NCBI GenBank assembly: GCA_041158165.1
Contig: JBEBBW010000044.1
Coordinates: 1 to 11,727, forward strand
Reading direction: 5' to 3'
Length of the DNA: 11,727 nt
Origin: TMED14 sp041158165
Lineage (GTDB): Bacteria; Bacteroidota; Bacteroidia; Flavobacteriales; Schleiferiaceae
Position 1 is the stretch's first letter, and each line of letters begins with the position of its first letter. The translations under genes were made by a program, and so were the position numbers. The notes under the pieces were generated by a model. That model saw nothing but the letters and a program-made list of their open reading frames with translations. It had not been told where the DNA came from and made no database searches. This document shows positions 1-7,309 of the stretch, in pieces.

Positions 1-1305
1 CTTCAGGACGACGCGGTATACGGTGGCAGCGGCGGCCGTGGAGGCTACGGCGTTGTTGGTGAAGGGATTCTCGGCTTGCGAGGAGATTCCGCCCACAATG
101 TGGCCCAGCACGAGGCTGTCGAAGGCGGCCGGAAGCAGCTGCACCTCGTGGGCGCTGTGGGGCACGGCGGGGTTCGCCAAAAATTCGGACGATGCACCCT
201 GAAGACCGGGCATGCTGGTGGGCAGCACAACCTCGTGCAGGCTTTGGTCGGAATCTCGGACCACGGCCGAAATCGTGGACACGAAGGGCACGTTTTGGTC
301 GTCGGTCAGGACGCCGTTGACGTAGTGGTATTGGGAGATTCCGCCAAAAAAGAGGTTGAGGTTGCGCGAACTCGCACTGTCGTAAAGCACCGTTGAAGCG
401 CTGTGGTAGTGGCTCAGGTACTGGCTGAAGTCGGTCCGCGCCGCGATTCCGCCCGCGGTAACCTCGACGGGGTATAGGAATGGCAGGTCAATGGTCGGCT
501 GAAAGACGCCCGACGAAATCATAAAGCCCGGCTGGCCGTTGGCGTAGACCTGGGGCATCAAGTTGTAGTCGCGGCGGTGCAGGTGCACGGGATCCACGAT
601 CGAGTCGTAGTTAACCATGGTCAGCTGGCCGTTGGGGCGCTGCAGTTCAAAGCTGCGCACCGCGTTGGTGTAGGCCTGGCTGAAGCCCGGACCGTGGGTC
701 GGGCCGTGGGGGTTGTAGCTGCCGTCGAAGCGGTGGCCGCCCACCAAGTAAAAACGATCGCCTAGCATCGCAAGGTGTCCGCCGGTCACGGCGAAGCGGG
801 GGTGGTTGATCACTTCGACGTGGGGGGCGAGCGAGGTTCCGCCCTTGACGGCCGCCACGAGGCCGTTCAGGTCAATAGCGACCAGGCCGTCGTAGGTTTT
901 GTGGGCCCCGGCGGTGGCCGAAAAGCCGTAGCCGCCGAGCACGTACAGGCTGTCGCCCTGCTGGGTAAAGTTGGGGTTGGTGGACCGTAGCTGCTCCTGA
1001 AGGGCCGTCGAGAGGGACGTCAGCGGGGAAGACCAGACTTGGCCGCTGGCCGGGTTGACCACGTAGACGTTGGAATTGTTTTGGGCCGCGGGAAACGACG
1101 CAAAGGGTTGCCGCGCATGAATTCCGTCGGTGCGGCCGCCCAGAATCACCCACTCGCCCTGGATTTGGCCGTGGGCAAAGGAGTGCAGGCCCGGCAGGCC
1201 ACTGAGGCTCACCGGCTGAAGGTGCACAGAATACGGAAACCAGTTTTGGGCCGACGCGGCGACGGTGGCGGCGAGCGCCAGGAAGAGGATAGCGGTGCGG
1301 TTCAT
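1..1305 (-). CDS. Secreted kelch-like beta-propeller protein, C-terminus off window (probable type IX secretion cargo)
   Basis: The frame is open for 435 codons from ATG at 1305 to the window edge, so the C-terminus is missing. Residues 1-20 (MNRTAILFLALAATVAASAQ) form a clear Sec signal peptide with likely cleavage after ASAQ, which fixes the start. The mature part has kelch-type blades marked by Gly-Gly after a hydrophobic strand: WVILGGRTDG (52-61), LYVLGGYG (120-127), FYLVGGHRFDG (185-195), LNLFFGGISQY (316-326) and LGHIVGGI (400-407). This suggests a beta-propeller in the periplasm, outer membrane or outside the cell. I recall similar Bacteroidota proteins of this type ending in a T9SS sorting domain, but that end is not visible here. 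There is no catalytic motif, and ligand and function are unknown. The gene follows the M28 peptidase gene on the same strand after 76 bp. A GGGC-TACTTT-GCCC inverted repeat sits directly before the ATG (1308-1321); its TACTTTG is only a partial -7 box. Confidence 0.85.
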   Translation of the reverse strand, partial: MNRTAILFLALAATVAASAQNWFPYSVHLQPVSLSGLPGLHSFAHGQIQGEWVILGGRTDGIHARQPFASFPAAQNNSNVYVVNPASGQVWSSPLTSLSTALQEQLRSTNPNFTQQGDSLYVLGGYGFSATAGAHKTYDGLVAIDLNGLVAAVKGGTSLAPHVEVINHPRFAVTGGHLAMLGDRFYLVGGHRFDGSYNPHGPTHGPGFSQAYTNAVRSFELQRPNGQLTMVNYDSIVDPVHLHRRDYNLMPQVYANGQPGFMISSGVFQPTIDLPFLYPVEVTAGGIAARTDFSQYLSHYHSASTVLYDSASSRNLNLFFGGISQYHYVNGVLTDDQNVPFVSTISAVVRDSDQSLHEVVLPTSMPGLQGASSEFLANPAVPHSAHEVQLLPAAFDSLVLGHIVGGISSQAENPFTNNAVASTAAAATVYRVVLK

Positions 1306-1355
1306 AAGGGCAAAGTAGCCCAAAGCGGCGAGTTGCTTTGTGACGCGGGTTGCAC

Positions 1356-1375
1356 ACTAGTACCTAGCAACTAGT
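1356..1375. repeat. Paired ACTAGT sites between the M28 peptidase and kelch genes
   Basis: ACTAGT occurs at 1356-1361 and 1370-1375, each copy palindromic, with an 8-base spacer containing CCTAG. The RNA could fold into a 6-bp AT-rich hairpin just after the peptidase stop codon, but there is no U-run. It may be a weak processing site or a protein-binding site, or chance. Confidence 0.25.
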
Positions 1376-1381
1376 TACTCG

Positions 1382-2647
1382 TCAAAACTTCAACGGTAGC
1401 ACCAGCTTCACCCCGTCGCGCAGCACCGTCACCGTGGTTTCTTGACCCGGTGCGAATTTGGACAGGGCTTCCATGTAGCCGGTCATGTTGGCTACAGGCT
1501 GGTCGCCGAGTGCGGTAACCACGTCGCCGCGTTGGAGGCCGGCGCGGGCCGCGGGCTTGCCGTCGGTGGTTCCGTCGATGCGCATTCCCTGGCCGTCGTA
1601 GAGGTAATCGGGCACCACGCCGAGCGTCACCTTAAACCGGGGCGTGTCGCTGGCGCTGCTTTTGGTTTTGGTGAACGGAATCTCGGCGCGTTCGTCGAGC
1701 TGGCGCAGCACGGCTTCAACGAGGTCCACCACCTCGGCGAGGCCGTCGAAGTTGATTTTGTCGGCGTCGTCGCTGGGCTGGTGGTAGTCTGCGTGCTGGC
1801 CGGTAAACAGGTGCAGCACCGGCACGTCCGTCAGGTAAAACGACGTGTGGTCCGATGGGCCGACGCCGCTTGAGTCGATTTTTAGGCGGAATGTTTCGCT
1901 GGCTCCGGCCGCCGCGAGGGCTTCGGGCCAGGCGGGCGAAGTTCCGACCCCGTAGAGCGCTAGTTGGCGGGTGGCGCCCAGGCGACCCACCATGTCCATG
2001 TTGATCATGGCCGCTGGCTTGACGGTTAACCTGGCGAGCTTTTTGGCGAGGTCGTTCGAGCCCCAGAGGCCCTGTTCTTCGCCCGAAAAGGCTACGACGA
2101 TGACGCTTCGGTTGGGCTTGGCGCGCTGCAGGCGATAGGCCAGCTCGAGCACGGCGGCCACCCCGCTGGCGTTGTCGTCGGCCCCGTTGTGGATGGAGGA
2201 ATCCTTGCCGCGGTAGAGGCTGCCCTCGCCACCCCAGCCCCAGTGGTCGTAGTGAGCCCCGATGACGAGCGGGGCAAGTTCGGGTCGGCGGCCGCGCACC
2301 ACACCGAGCACGTTGGTACCGGTTACGGGTGCGCCGTGGGCCACGCCGTGGACTTTGGGCTGCGCGCTGAAGGTGCTGCGGTAGGCCGGAGCCAGCTCGT
2401 GGGTCGCCAGCTTGAGCTTGGCCATGCGGCCCGAGAGGTAGTCGGCGGCCAGTTGCTCGCCGCGGGTTCCGACCTTGCGGCCCTCCATCGCGTCGTCGGC
2501 CAGCGTGTACACGTCGGCGCGGAGCCGCTTCGCGACCTTGGGGTCGGCCTTGGGCGATTGCGCTGCGGCCTCGGGCGACTGCGCCAGCAAGGCCAGGGGC
2601 ATTAGCAGGGCAAACAGGCTTCGGATTGGGGTAAAGAAAGAGTTCAT
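1382..2647 (-). CDS. Secreted M28-family zinc metallopeptidase with C-terminal PDZ domain
   Basis: A 421-residue exported peptidase, probably an aminopeptidase that removes N-terminal residues from peptides in the periplasm or outside. The start at 2647 gives a hydrophobic signal sequence (FFTPIRSLFALLMPLALLAQ, 4-23); the frame is open further upstream, but that extension would run into the antiporter gene and bury the signal. A Pro/Ala-rich linker follows, then an N-terminal helical part (about 35-125) and the M28 di-zinc core. The expected ligands are all present: H132 in AHYDH, D157-D158 in GADDNASG, the E190-E191 pair in FSGEEQG (first Glu the general base, second a metal ligand), D218 in NMDMVG, and H289 in ADYHQPSDD. 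Residues about 335-421 form a PDZ domain (LGVVPDYLYDG near 342; AGLQRGDVVTALGDQPV at 369-385), which could bind substrate tails or partners. The gene lies 46 bp behind the antiporter gene. M28 assignment is firm; exact substrate is unknown. Confidence 0.93.
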   Translation of the reverse strand: MNSFFTPIRSLFALLMPLALLAQSPEAAAQSPKADPKVAKRLRADVYTLADDAMEGRKVGTRGEQLAADYLSGRMAKLKLATHELAPAYRSTFSAQPKVHGVAHGAPVTGTNVLGVVRGRRPELAPLVIGAHYDHWGWGGEGSLYRGKDSSIHNGADDNASGVAAVLELAYRLQRAKPNRSVIVVAFSGEEQGLWGSNDLAKKLARLTVKPAAMINMDMVGRLGATRQLALYGVGTSPAWPEALAAAGASETFRLKIDSSGVGPSDHTSFYLTDVPVLHLFTGQHADYHQPSDDADKINFDGLAEVVDLVEAVLRQLDERAEIPFTKTKSSASDTPRFKVTLGVVPDYLYDGQGMRIDGTTDGKPAARAGLQRGDVVTALGDQPVANMTGYMEALSKFAPGQETTVTVLRDGVKLVLPLKF

Positions 2648-2676
2648 AAAGCAGAAGCTATGTCGGTTTAATCCCA

Positions 2677-2684
2677 CTAAAGTA
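2677..2684 (-). promoter_or_regulatory. Candidate promoter -7 box for the M28 peptidase (TACTTTAG)
   Basis: TACTTTAG on the minus strand differs from TAnnTTTG at one position and ends 29 nt before the ATG at 2647; a TTG lies 23 nt upstream, inside the end of the antiporter gene. Transcription from typA through the antiporter is the alternative. Confidence 0.25.
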
Positions 2685-2693
2685 CCCAAACGG

Positions 2694-4820
2694 CTACTTC
2701 CCGGCCCCAAAAAGACCCTTGCCGAGCTGTTCAATGGTTTCGTAGCCCTTGGTGAGCGGTGAACCCTGCATGAGTTCGGCGTCGCTCGTCTTGATTCCAC
2801 CAAACGGTTTGGGGTAGACAACCACCAAGTTTTGGTGCACGAGGTACTTGCTCATTTTGTTGGGCAGCGCATCCATGTAGGGCATGTACGACGGTGAACC
2901 CAGGCGTCCACTGGCCACTACGACCAGGTCGCCAAGGCGCACAAATCGCGTCGCGACCAAAACGTCCTCCCAGTCATCGAAGGCCTCGTGCACGGTCGCG
3001 AGCGGCATTTTGTGGGTCTTCAGCACTTCCGTCACCGCGCGGTAGCTGGCCTCGTTGGACACCACCAAAAGCTCCAGCGATTGCTGCCGGCATAGGTGGG
3101 ACATGGACTTCATCCAGGTGTCAAAACCGTTTTCGCGCTCCGACAAGGGAGGGCACAGCAGGACCATTCGCTTTACCGTGACGAGCGGCTCGATCATTCG
3201 GCATAAAAAGACGTTGCGGTCAATTTTTTCCACCACATTCGACACCGATTCGCCAAAAATGCTGTTGACGAGGCTGGGCTTAATCAACCAATCGAGTACG
3301 ACGCTGGTGGCTTGGAGCTCTCGGCTGGCGCGCGCAATTCCGCTTGACACGTTAAAATCCAACGAAACGTGGGGCTGCACCGGCACTTCGGCGGCAGCGC
3401 CTTGCCGTACAAACTGGCGAAGTTCCTCTTGGGCTTGGGCCATCGCGTCTTCGGCTTTTTCGTCGTTCGGCATCACACGGAGCATGGTAATGGGCTTGGC
3501 CTTGGAACTCGTGCGCAACGCCATTGCCAACTCGAGCAACGCCGCACTTTTATCCTTGCGAAGGTTCGGAACCACCACGTGCTCGACCTCGCTGTTTGGG
3601 CTAACCGGGGCCACCGGTTCTTGCTGCAGAATTTTCTTGCCCGCCCGTTCCGTCGCCAAGGTCGATGCTAGGCTGGTCAACAGAATGAGTACAATGGTTC
3701 CGTTGAGCACGGCTTCGTCGAGAATGCCCTCGGTGTATCCGACCATAATCACGGCAATGGTTGCGGCGGCGTGGGCGGAACTTAAGCCAAATATGAGTTG
3801 GCGCTGTGCGGAACTGAAGCGGAATACCAGCTGCGTGGCCAGGGCCGCCAACCACTTGCTCGACAAGGCTACGGCGGTCAGCGTCAACGCAATGATCCAG
3901 GCATCAATTCCTTTGAAAATCACGCTGAGGTCGACAATCATGCCGACCGAAATCAAGAAAAAGGGAATAAAGAGTGCGTTCCCCATGAACTCAATGCGGT
4001 TCATCAGCGCACTCGTGTGGGGAATGAGCGGATTCAAGGCCAGCCCGGCAGCAAACGCGCCAATGATGGGCTCGACGCCGGCAACCTCCGCGAGGAATGC
4101 GGCAAAAAAGACGATGGCTAGCACGAAAATGTAGTGCGCGTGCTTTTCGCTTTCGAGCTTGCGAAAAAACCAGCGCGCAAACTTTGGGATGAGCCCAAAC
4201 ACGATAGCCGAAAAGATGGCAAGCGAAATACCGAGCTGAATCCAAAAGCTCTGGTCCAGTGCGCCTCGGTGCATGCCCACCACCACCGCCAAAATGATGA
4301 GAACGGCCGTATCGGTCAAGATGGTTCCGCCCACCGAGACCGCCACGGCGAGGTTCCGTGAAATGCCGAGCCTACTGACAATGGGGTAAGCCATGAGCGT
4401 ATGGGTTGCGAACATGCTAGAAATCAACAAGCTAGCAACCGGGTCGTACCCCAAAAACTGGGTACACACGGGGTATCCGACCGCAATCGGAACCGCAAAC
4501 GTGAACAAACCAAACACGAGGCTCTGGTTGCGGTGGGTCTTAAAATCCGCCAAATCCAGCTCGAGCCCCGCGATGAACATGATGTACAGCAGTCCGATGG
4601 TCGAAAAAAGTTGGACTGCAGAATTTTGCTCCAGCACATGGAACCCATGGGGCCCAATCAGCACGCCTGACAAAATCAGCCCAAAAATCCCGGGCAGCTT
4701 TAGTCCGCGCAGTACAATCGGGGCCAACAAAATCACCAGCAGCACCACCGAGAACACCAGCACCGGGTTTTGCAGCGGCAGGCTGAATTCGTGGACCCAA
4801 TGCTGAATGAACTCGTTCAT
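2694..4820 (-). CDS. CPA2-family monovalent cation:proton antiporter with C-terminal USP-like region
   Basis: 708 residues. The first ~390 are a membrane domain of about 12-13 hydrophobic segments typical of KefB/NapA-like CPA2 exchangers: LPGIFGLILSGVLIGPHGF (42-60), LLYIMFIAGLELDLADF (77-93), and EVAGVEPIIGAFAAGLALNP (245-264). TILTDT at 166-171 places an Asp (D170) where CPA antiporters usually carry the ion-binding acidic residue; this is inferred from family topology. Residues about 412-670 are soluble and resemble two tandem universal-stress-protein-like folds (HVVVPNLRKDKSAALLELAM near 414; VKRMVLLCPP near 549). No TrkA-N/RCK GxGxxG nucleotide-binding motif, as found in KefB/KefC, is seen. 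The likely role is exchange of Na+ or K+ for H+ at the inner membrane, for pH and salt balance; the ion cannot be told from sequence. It lies 33 bp behind typA with no terminator between, so it may be cotranscribed with typA. Confidence 0.9.
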   Translation of the reverse strand: MNEFIQHWVHEFSLPLQNPVLVFSVVLLVILLAPIVLRGLKLPGIFGLILSGVLIGPHGFHVLEQNSAVQLFSTIGLLYIMFIAGLELDLADFKTHRNQSLVFGLFTFAVPIAVGYPVCTQFLGYDPVASLLISSMFATHTLMAYPIVSRLGISRNLAVAVSVGGTILTDTAVLIILAVVVGMHRGALDQSFWIQLGISLAIFSAIVFGLIPKFARWFFRKLESEKHAHYIFVLAIVFFAAFLAEVAGVEPIIGAFAAGLALNPLIPHTSALMNRIEFMGNALFIPFFLISVGMIVDLSVIFKGIDAWIIALTLTAVALSSKWLAALATQLVFRFSSAQRQLIFGLSSAHAAATIAVIMVGYTEGILDEAVLNGTIVLILLTSLASTLATERAGKKILQQEPVAPVSPNSEVEHVVVPNLRKDKSAALLELAMALRTSSKAKPITMLRVMPNDEKAEDAMAQAQEELRQFVRQGAAAEVPVQPHVSLDFNVSSGIARASRELQATSVVLDWLIKPSLVNSIFGESVSNVVEKIDRNVFLCRMIEPLVTVKRMVLLCPPLSERENGFDTWMKSMSHLCRQQSLELLVVSNEASYRAVTEVLKTHKMPLATVHEAFDDWEDVLVATRFVRLGDLVVVASGRLGSPSYMPYMDALPNKMSKYLVHQNLVVVYPKPFGGIKTSDAELMQGSPLTKGYETIEQLGKGLFGAGK

Positions 4821-4853
4821 AGGTCCAAGGTAGCGCGAACTGCGTCAAACGGC

Positions 4854-6614
4854 CTAGCGCTTGCGCAGGCGGATGCTCTTGGGCGTGACCTCGACGAACT
4901 CGCCGGTTTGCACGTACTCAAGCGCTTCCTCAAGGCGCAGCACCTTGGCCGGCGCGATCCGCATCTTTTCGTCGGAACCCGAAGCACGCATGTTGGTCAG
5001 CTTCTTGCCCTTGGTCAGGTTGACCTCGAGGTCGTTTCCGCGGGTATGCTCGCCGACAATCTGCGACTTGTAAATCTCTTCGCCGGGTTCGATAAAGAAA
5101 ATACCGCGGTCCTGAAGGCGGTCAATCGAATACGCCAAGGCGGTGCCCTGCTCCATCGAAATCAGCGAACCGTTCATGCGGCGCGGTATGTCGCCCCGCA
5201 TCGGCTCAAACCCGACGAAGCGGTGGTTCATGATGGCCTCTCCGGCGGTGGCCGTCAGAAGCGCCGAACGCATCCCGATGATGCCGCGCGACGGAATCTT
5301 GAACGTCACCACCATGCGGTCGCCCTTCGGCGTCATGTTGGTCATCTCGCCCTTGCGAAGCGACGCCATTTCGACGGCCGTTCCGCTGTTCTCTTCAGGC
5401 AAGTCAATGATGAGTTCTTCGACCGGCTCGCACTTTACCCCGTCGATTTCTTTGGTGATAACCGTCGGTTGGCCGATTTGAAGCTCGTAGCCCTCGCGGC
5501 GCATCGTTTCAATCAAAATCGAAAGGTGAAGAACCCCGCGGCCGTACACATAAAACGAATCGGCCGTAGCGCCCGGAACCACGCGGAGCGCGAGGTTTTT
5601 CTCAAGCTCCTTCTCGAGGCGGTCCTTGAGGTGGCGGCTGGTGACAAACTTGCCCTCGCGTCCGAAGAACGGCGAGTCGTTGATCATAAACAGCATGCTC
5701 AGCGTCGGCTCGTCGATGGCAATCGTCGGCAGGCCTTCGGGCTTCTCGGCGTCGGCGATGCTGTCGCCAATTTCAAAGCCTTCGATGCCGGCAACCGCAC
5801 AGAGCTCGCCCGCGTGCACTTCGCTGACTTTGGTCTTGCCCAGGCCCTCAAACGTGAAGAGTTCTTTGATTTTGGCCTTGGTGATGCTTCCATCCCGCTT
5901 GACCACGGCCACGTTGGCGCCTTCTTTTAAGGTGCCGCGGTGCAGGCGGCCAATGGCCATACGGCCTTGGTAGCTGCTGTAGTCGAGGCTGGTGATCAGC
6001 ATTTGGGGTGTACCGGTGCGCACCTCGGCGGCGGGCACGTGCTCGAGCACCACGTCGAGTAGGTGCTCGATGTTTTCGGTTTGGGTCTTCCAGTCGGGGC
6101 CCATCCAGTTGTTTTTGGCGGAACCGTAGACACACGGAAAATCGAGCTGCTCCTCGGTTGCGTCAAGCGAGAACATGAGGTCGAAGACCATCTCGTGGGC
6201 CTGCTCGGGGTCGCAGTTGGGCTTGTCGACCTTGTTGACCACCACAATCGGACGAAGTCCCATTTGAAGGGCCTTCTGAAGTACAAAACGGGTCTGGGGC
6301 ATCGGGCCCTCAAAGGCGTCGACCAGCAGCAGTACGCCGTCGGCCATGTTGAGTACGCGCTCTACTTCTCCGCCAAAATCGGCGTGGCCCGGAGTATCAA
6401 TAATGTTGATTTTAACGCCCTTGTAGTTGACACTGACGTTCTTCGCCAAAATGGTGATCCCGCGCTCGCGCTCGAGGTCGTTGTTGTCGAGAATGAGCTC
6501 CCCGGTCTCCTGATTCGTGCGAAACAGCTGGCAGTGGTGCAGGATTTTGTCAACCAGTGTGGTCTTGCCATGGTCAACGTGGGCGATAATCGCAATATTT
6601 CGAATCGGAGTCAT
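4854..6614 (-). CDS. typA: Ribosome-associated translational GTPase TypA/BipA
   Basis: 586 residues, close to the usual ~600 for this family. All GTPase motifs are present: G1 AHVDHGKTT (11-19), G2 RGITI (51-55), G3 DTPGH (73-77), G4 NKVD (127-130) and G5 SAKN (165-168). After the G domain comes an EF-Tu-like domain II (about 205-295), EF-G-like domains III and V (about 300-475), and the TypA-specific C-terminal domain, ending in the family-typical basic tail SIRLRKR. TypA binds the ribosome in the cytoplasm and is needed for 50S assembly and growth under stress or cold in several bacteria. The start at 6614 begins directly with the PIRNIAIIAHVDHG N-terminus expected for the family. A perfect TACCTTTG -7 box lies 20 nt upstream (6635-6642), inside the hairpin that ends the SulP-carbonic anhydrase pair. 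The long open frame on the opposite strand of this gene is a shadow. Confidence 0.97.
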   Translation of the reverse strand: MTPIRNIAIIAHVDHGKTTLVDKILHHCQLFRTNQETGELILDNNDLERERGITILAKNVSVNYKGVKINIIDTPGHADFGGEVERVLNMADGVLLLVDAFEGPMPQTRFVLQKALQMGLRPIVVVNKVDKPNCDPEQAHEMVFDLMFSLDATEEQLDFPCVYGSAKNNWMGPDWKTQTENIEHLLDVVLEHVPAAEVRTGTPQMLITSLDYSSYQGRMAIGRLHRGTLKEGANVAVVKRDGSITKAKIKELFTFEGLGKTKVSEVHAGELCAVAGIEGFEIGDSIADAEKPEGLPTIAIDEPTLSMLFMINDSPFFGREGKFVTSRHLKDRLEKELEKNLALRVVPGATADSFYVYGRGVLHLSILIETMRREGYELQIGQPTVITKEIDGVKCEPVEELIIDLPEENSGTAVEMASLRKGEMTNMTPKGDRMVVTFKIPSRGIIGMRSALLTATAGEAIMNHRFVGFEPMRGDIPRRMNGSLISMEQGTALAYSIDRLQDRGIFFIEPGEEIYKSQIVGEHTRGNDLEVNLTKGKKLTNMRASGSDEKMRIAPAKVLRLEEALEYVQTGEFVEVTPKSIRLRKR

Positions 6615-6620
6615 AGGGTA

Positions 6621-6652
6621 GGGAAAAAGCCGTGCAAAGGTACGGCTTTCCC
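6621..6652 (-). terminator. Rho-independent terminator of the SulP-carbonic anhydrase pair
   Basis: Read on the minus strand, an A-rich arm plus GCCGT pairs with ACGGC followed by five T residues, with an 8-nt loop (ACCTTTGC). Outer GGG/CCC can extend the stem across a 2-nt bulge. It starts about 15 nt after the carbonic anhydrase stop codon, the expected place. The loop carries most of the typA -7 box, so the same bases probably serve both genes. Confidence 0.65.
6635..6642 (-). promoter_or_regulatory. typA promoter -7 box (TACCTTTG)
   Basis: A perfect match to the Bacteroidota TAnnTTTG -7 element on the minus strand, ending 20 nt before the typA ATG. No clear TTG -33 element lies 17-23 nt further up. 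The spacing to the start codon agrees with the boxes before speA and the deoxyhypusine-synthase-family gene. Confidence 0.55.
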
Positions 6653-6667
6653 TAGACGTGGCGGCTT

Positions 6668-7303
6668 CTAACCCAGATTATCAAATCGGTACAGCGGATC
6701 CAGCTCGTGGTCGTGCTTCAGTTCGCAGAGCGGTTTAATCAGTCCGTCGTTCAAACCATACACCCATCCGTGCAGGGTTGGCGCCTCGCGGTCCTTCCAG
6801 GCTTTTTGGATAATGCTCGTCTTGGCCAAGTTCTGCACCTGTTCGCGCACGTTGAATTCCACGAGGCGATTGACGCGTTCGCTGGCGTCCGCCGCACTGT
6901 CGATTTCAGCCGAATAAATTCGGTGAACGTCCTTGATGTTGCGCAGCCATTTGTTGATAATTCCGAGCGAATTGTTCGTGAGCGAGGCCGCCACGCCGCC
7001 GCAGCCGTAGTGTCCGCACACGATGACGTGCTCCACGTGCAGGTAGTTTACCGCGTACTCCAGCACCGAAAGCAGGTTGAGGTCGGTGTGCACCACCATA
7101 TTGGCAATGTTGCGGTGCACAAAAATTTCGCCTGGAGCGGTTCCGGTAATCGTGTCGGCCGGAACCCGGCTGTCGCTGCACCCAATCCACAAGTACTTGG
7201 GCGTCTGGATGCTCGAAAGCCGGTTAAAGTACTCAGGGTCGTCGTGGTGACGGCCTTCGGACCAGGCCTTGTTGGCCAGTAAAAGTTGATCGATGTCGCG
7301 CAT
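6668..7303 (-). CDS. Beta-class carbonic anhydrase
   Basis: A 211-residue zinc enzyme, full length for the bacterial beta class, which interconverts CO2 and bicarbonate in the cytoplasm. The zinc ligands are C42, H98 and C101, in CSDSR (42-46) and CGHYGCGG (96-103); the D44-R46 dyad that tunes the active site is also present. PGEIFVHRNIANMV (57-70) and EYAVNYLHVEHVIVCGHYG are standard family segments. The ATG at 7303 is 6 nt behind the stop of the SulP transporter, so the two are almost certainly cotranscribed. The protein would equilibrate imported bicarbonate with CO2 or hydrate leaking CO2, supplying carboxylases such as PEP, pyruvate or acetyl-CoA carboxylase. This follows the known association of SulP transporters with carbonic anhydrase. 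A rho-independent terminator candidate starts about 15 nt after the stop codon. Confidence 0.97.
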   Translation of the reverse strand: MRDIDQLLLANKAWSEGRHHDDPEYFNRLSSIQTPKYLWIGCSDSRVPADTITGTAPGEIFVHRNIANMVVHTDLNLLSVLEYAVNYLHVEHVIVCGHYGCGGVAASLTNNSLGIINKWLRNIKDVHRIYSAEIDSAADASERVNRLVEFNVREQVQNLAKTSIIQKAWKDREAPTLHGWVYGLNDGLIKPLCELKHDHELDPLYRFDNLG

Positions 7304-7309
7304 TTCAGG

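Noticed and set aside
1308..1321. GGGC-TACTTT-GCCC inverted repeat as a kelch-gene promoter or leaderless start
   Set aside because: Only 4 bp per arm, an incomplete -7 box, and only 2 nt between the repeat and the ATG; too weak to call.
2648..2821. N-terminal extension of the M28 peptidase into the antiporter gene
   Set aside because: The extra 58 residues would bury a good signal peptide and overlap the antiporter 3' end; the ATG at 2647 is preferred.
3055..4134. Open frame of 359 codons on the plus strand, antisense to the antiporter
   Set aside because: The minus strand clearly encodes antiporter membrane spans here; the plus-strand translation is low-complexity in Ser/Ala/Thr/Arg and resembles no family.
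4825..4832. TACCTTGG before the antiporter as a -7 promoter box
   Set aside because: It ends only 4 nt before the ATG and has one mismatch, and the TTTG upstream is 13 nt away, too close; read-through from typA is simpler.
4770..5930. Open frame of 386 codons on the plus strand, antisense to typA
   Set aside because: It mirrors the highly conserved typA gene, is rich in Arg/His/Ala/Val as expected for a shadow, and has no plausible promoter or family resemblance.
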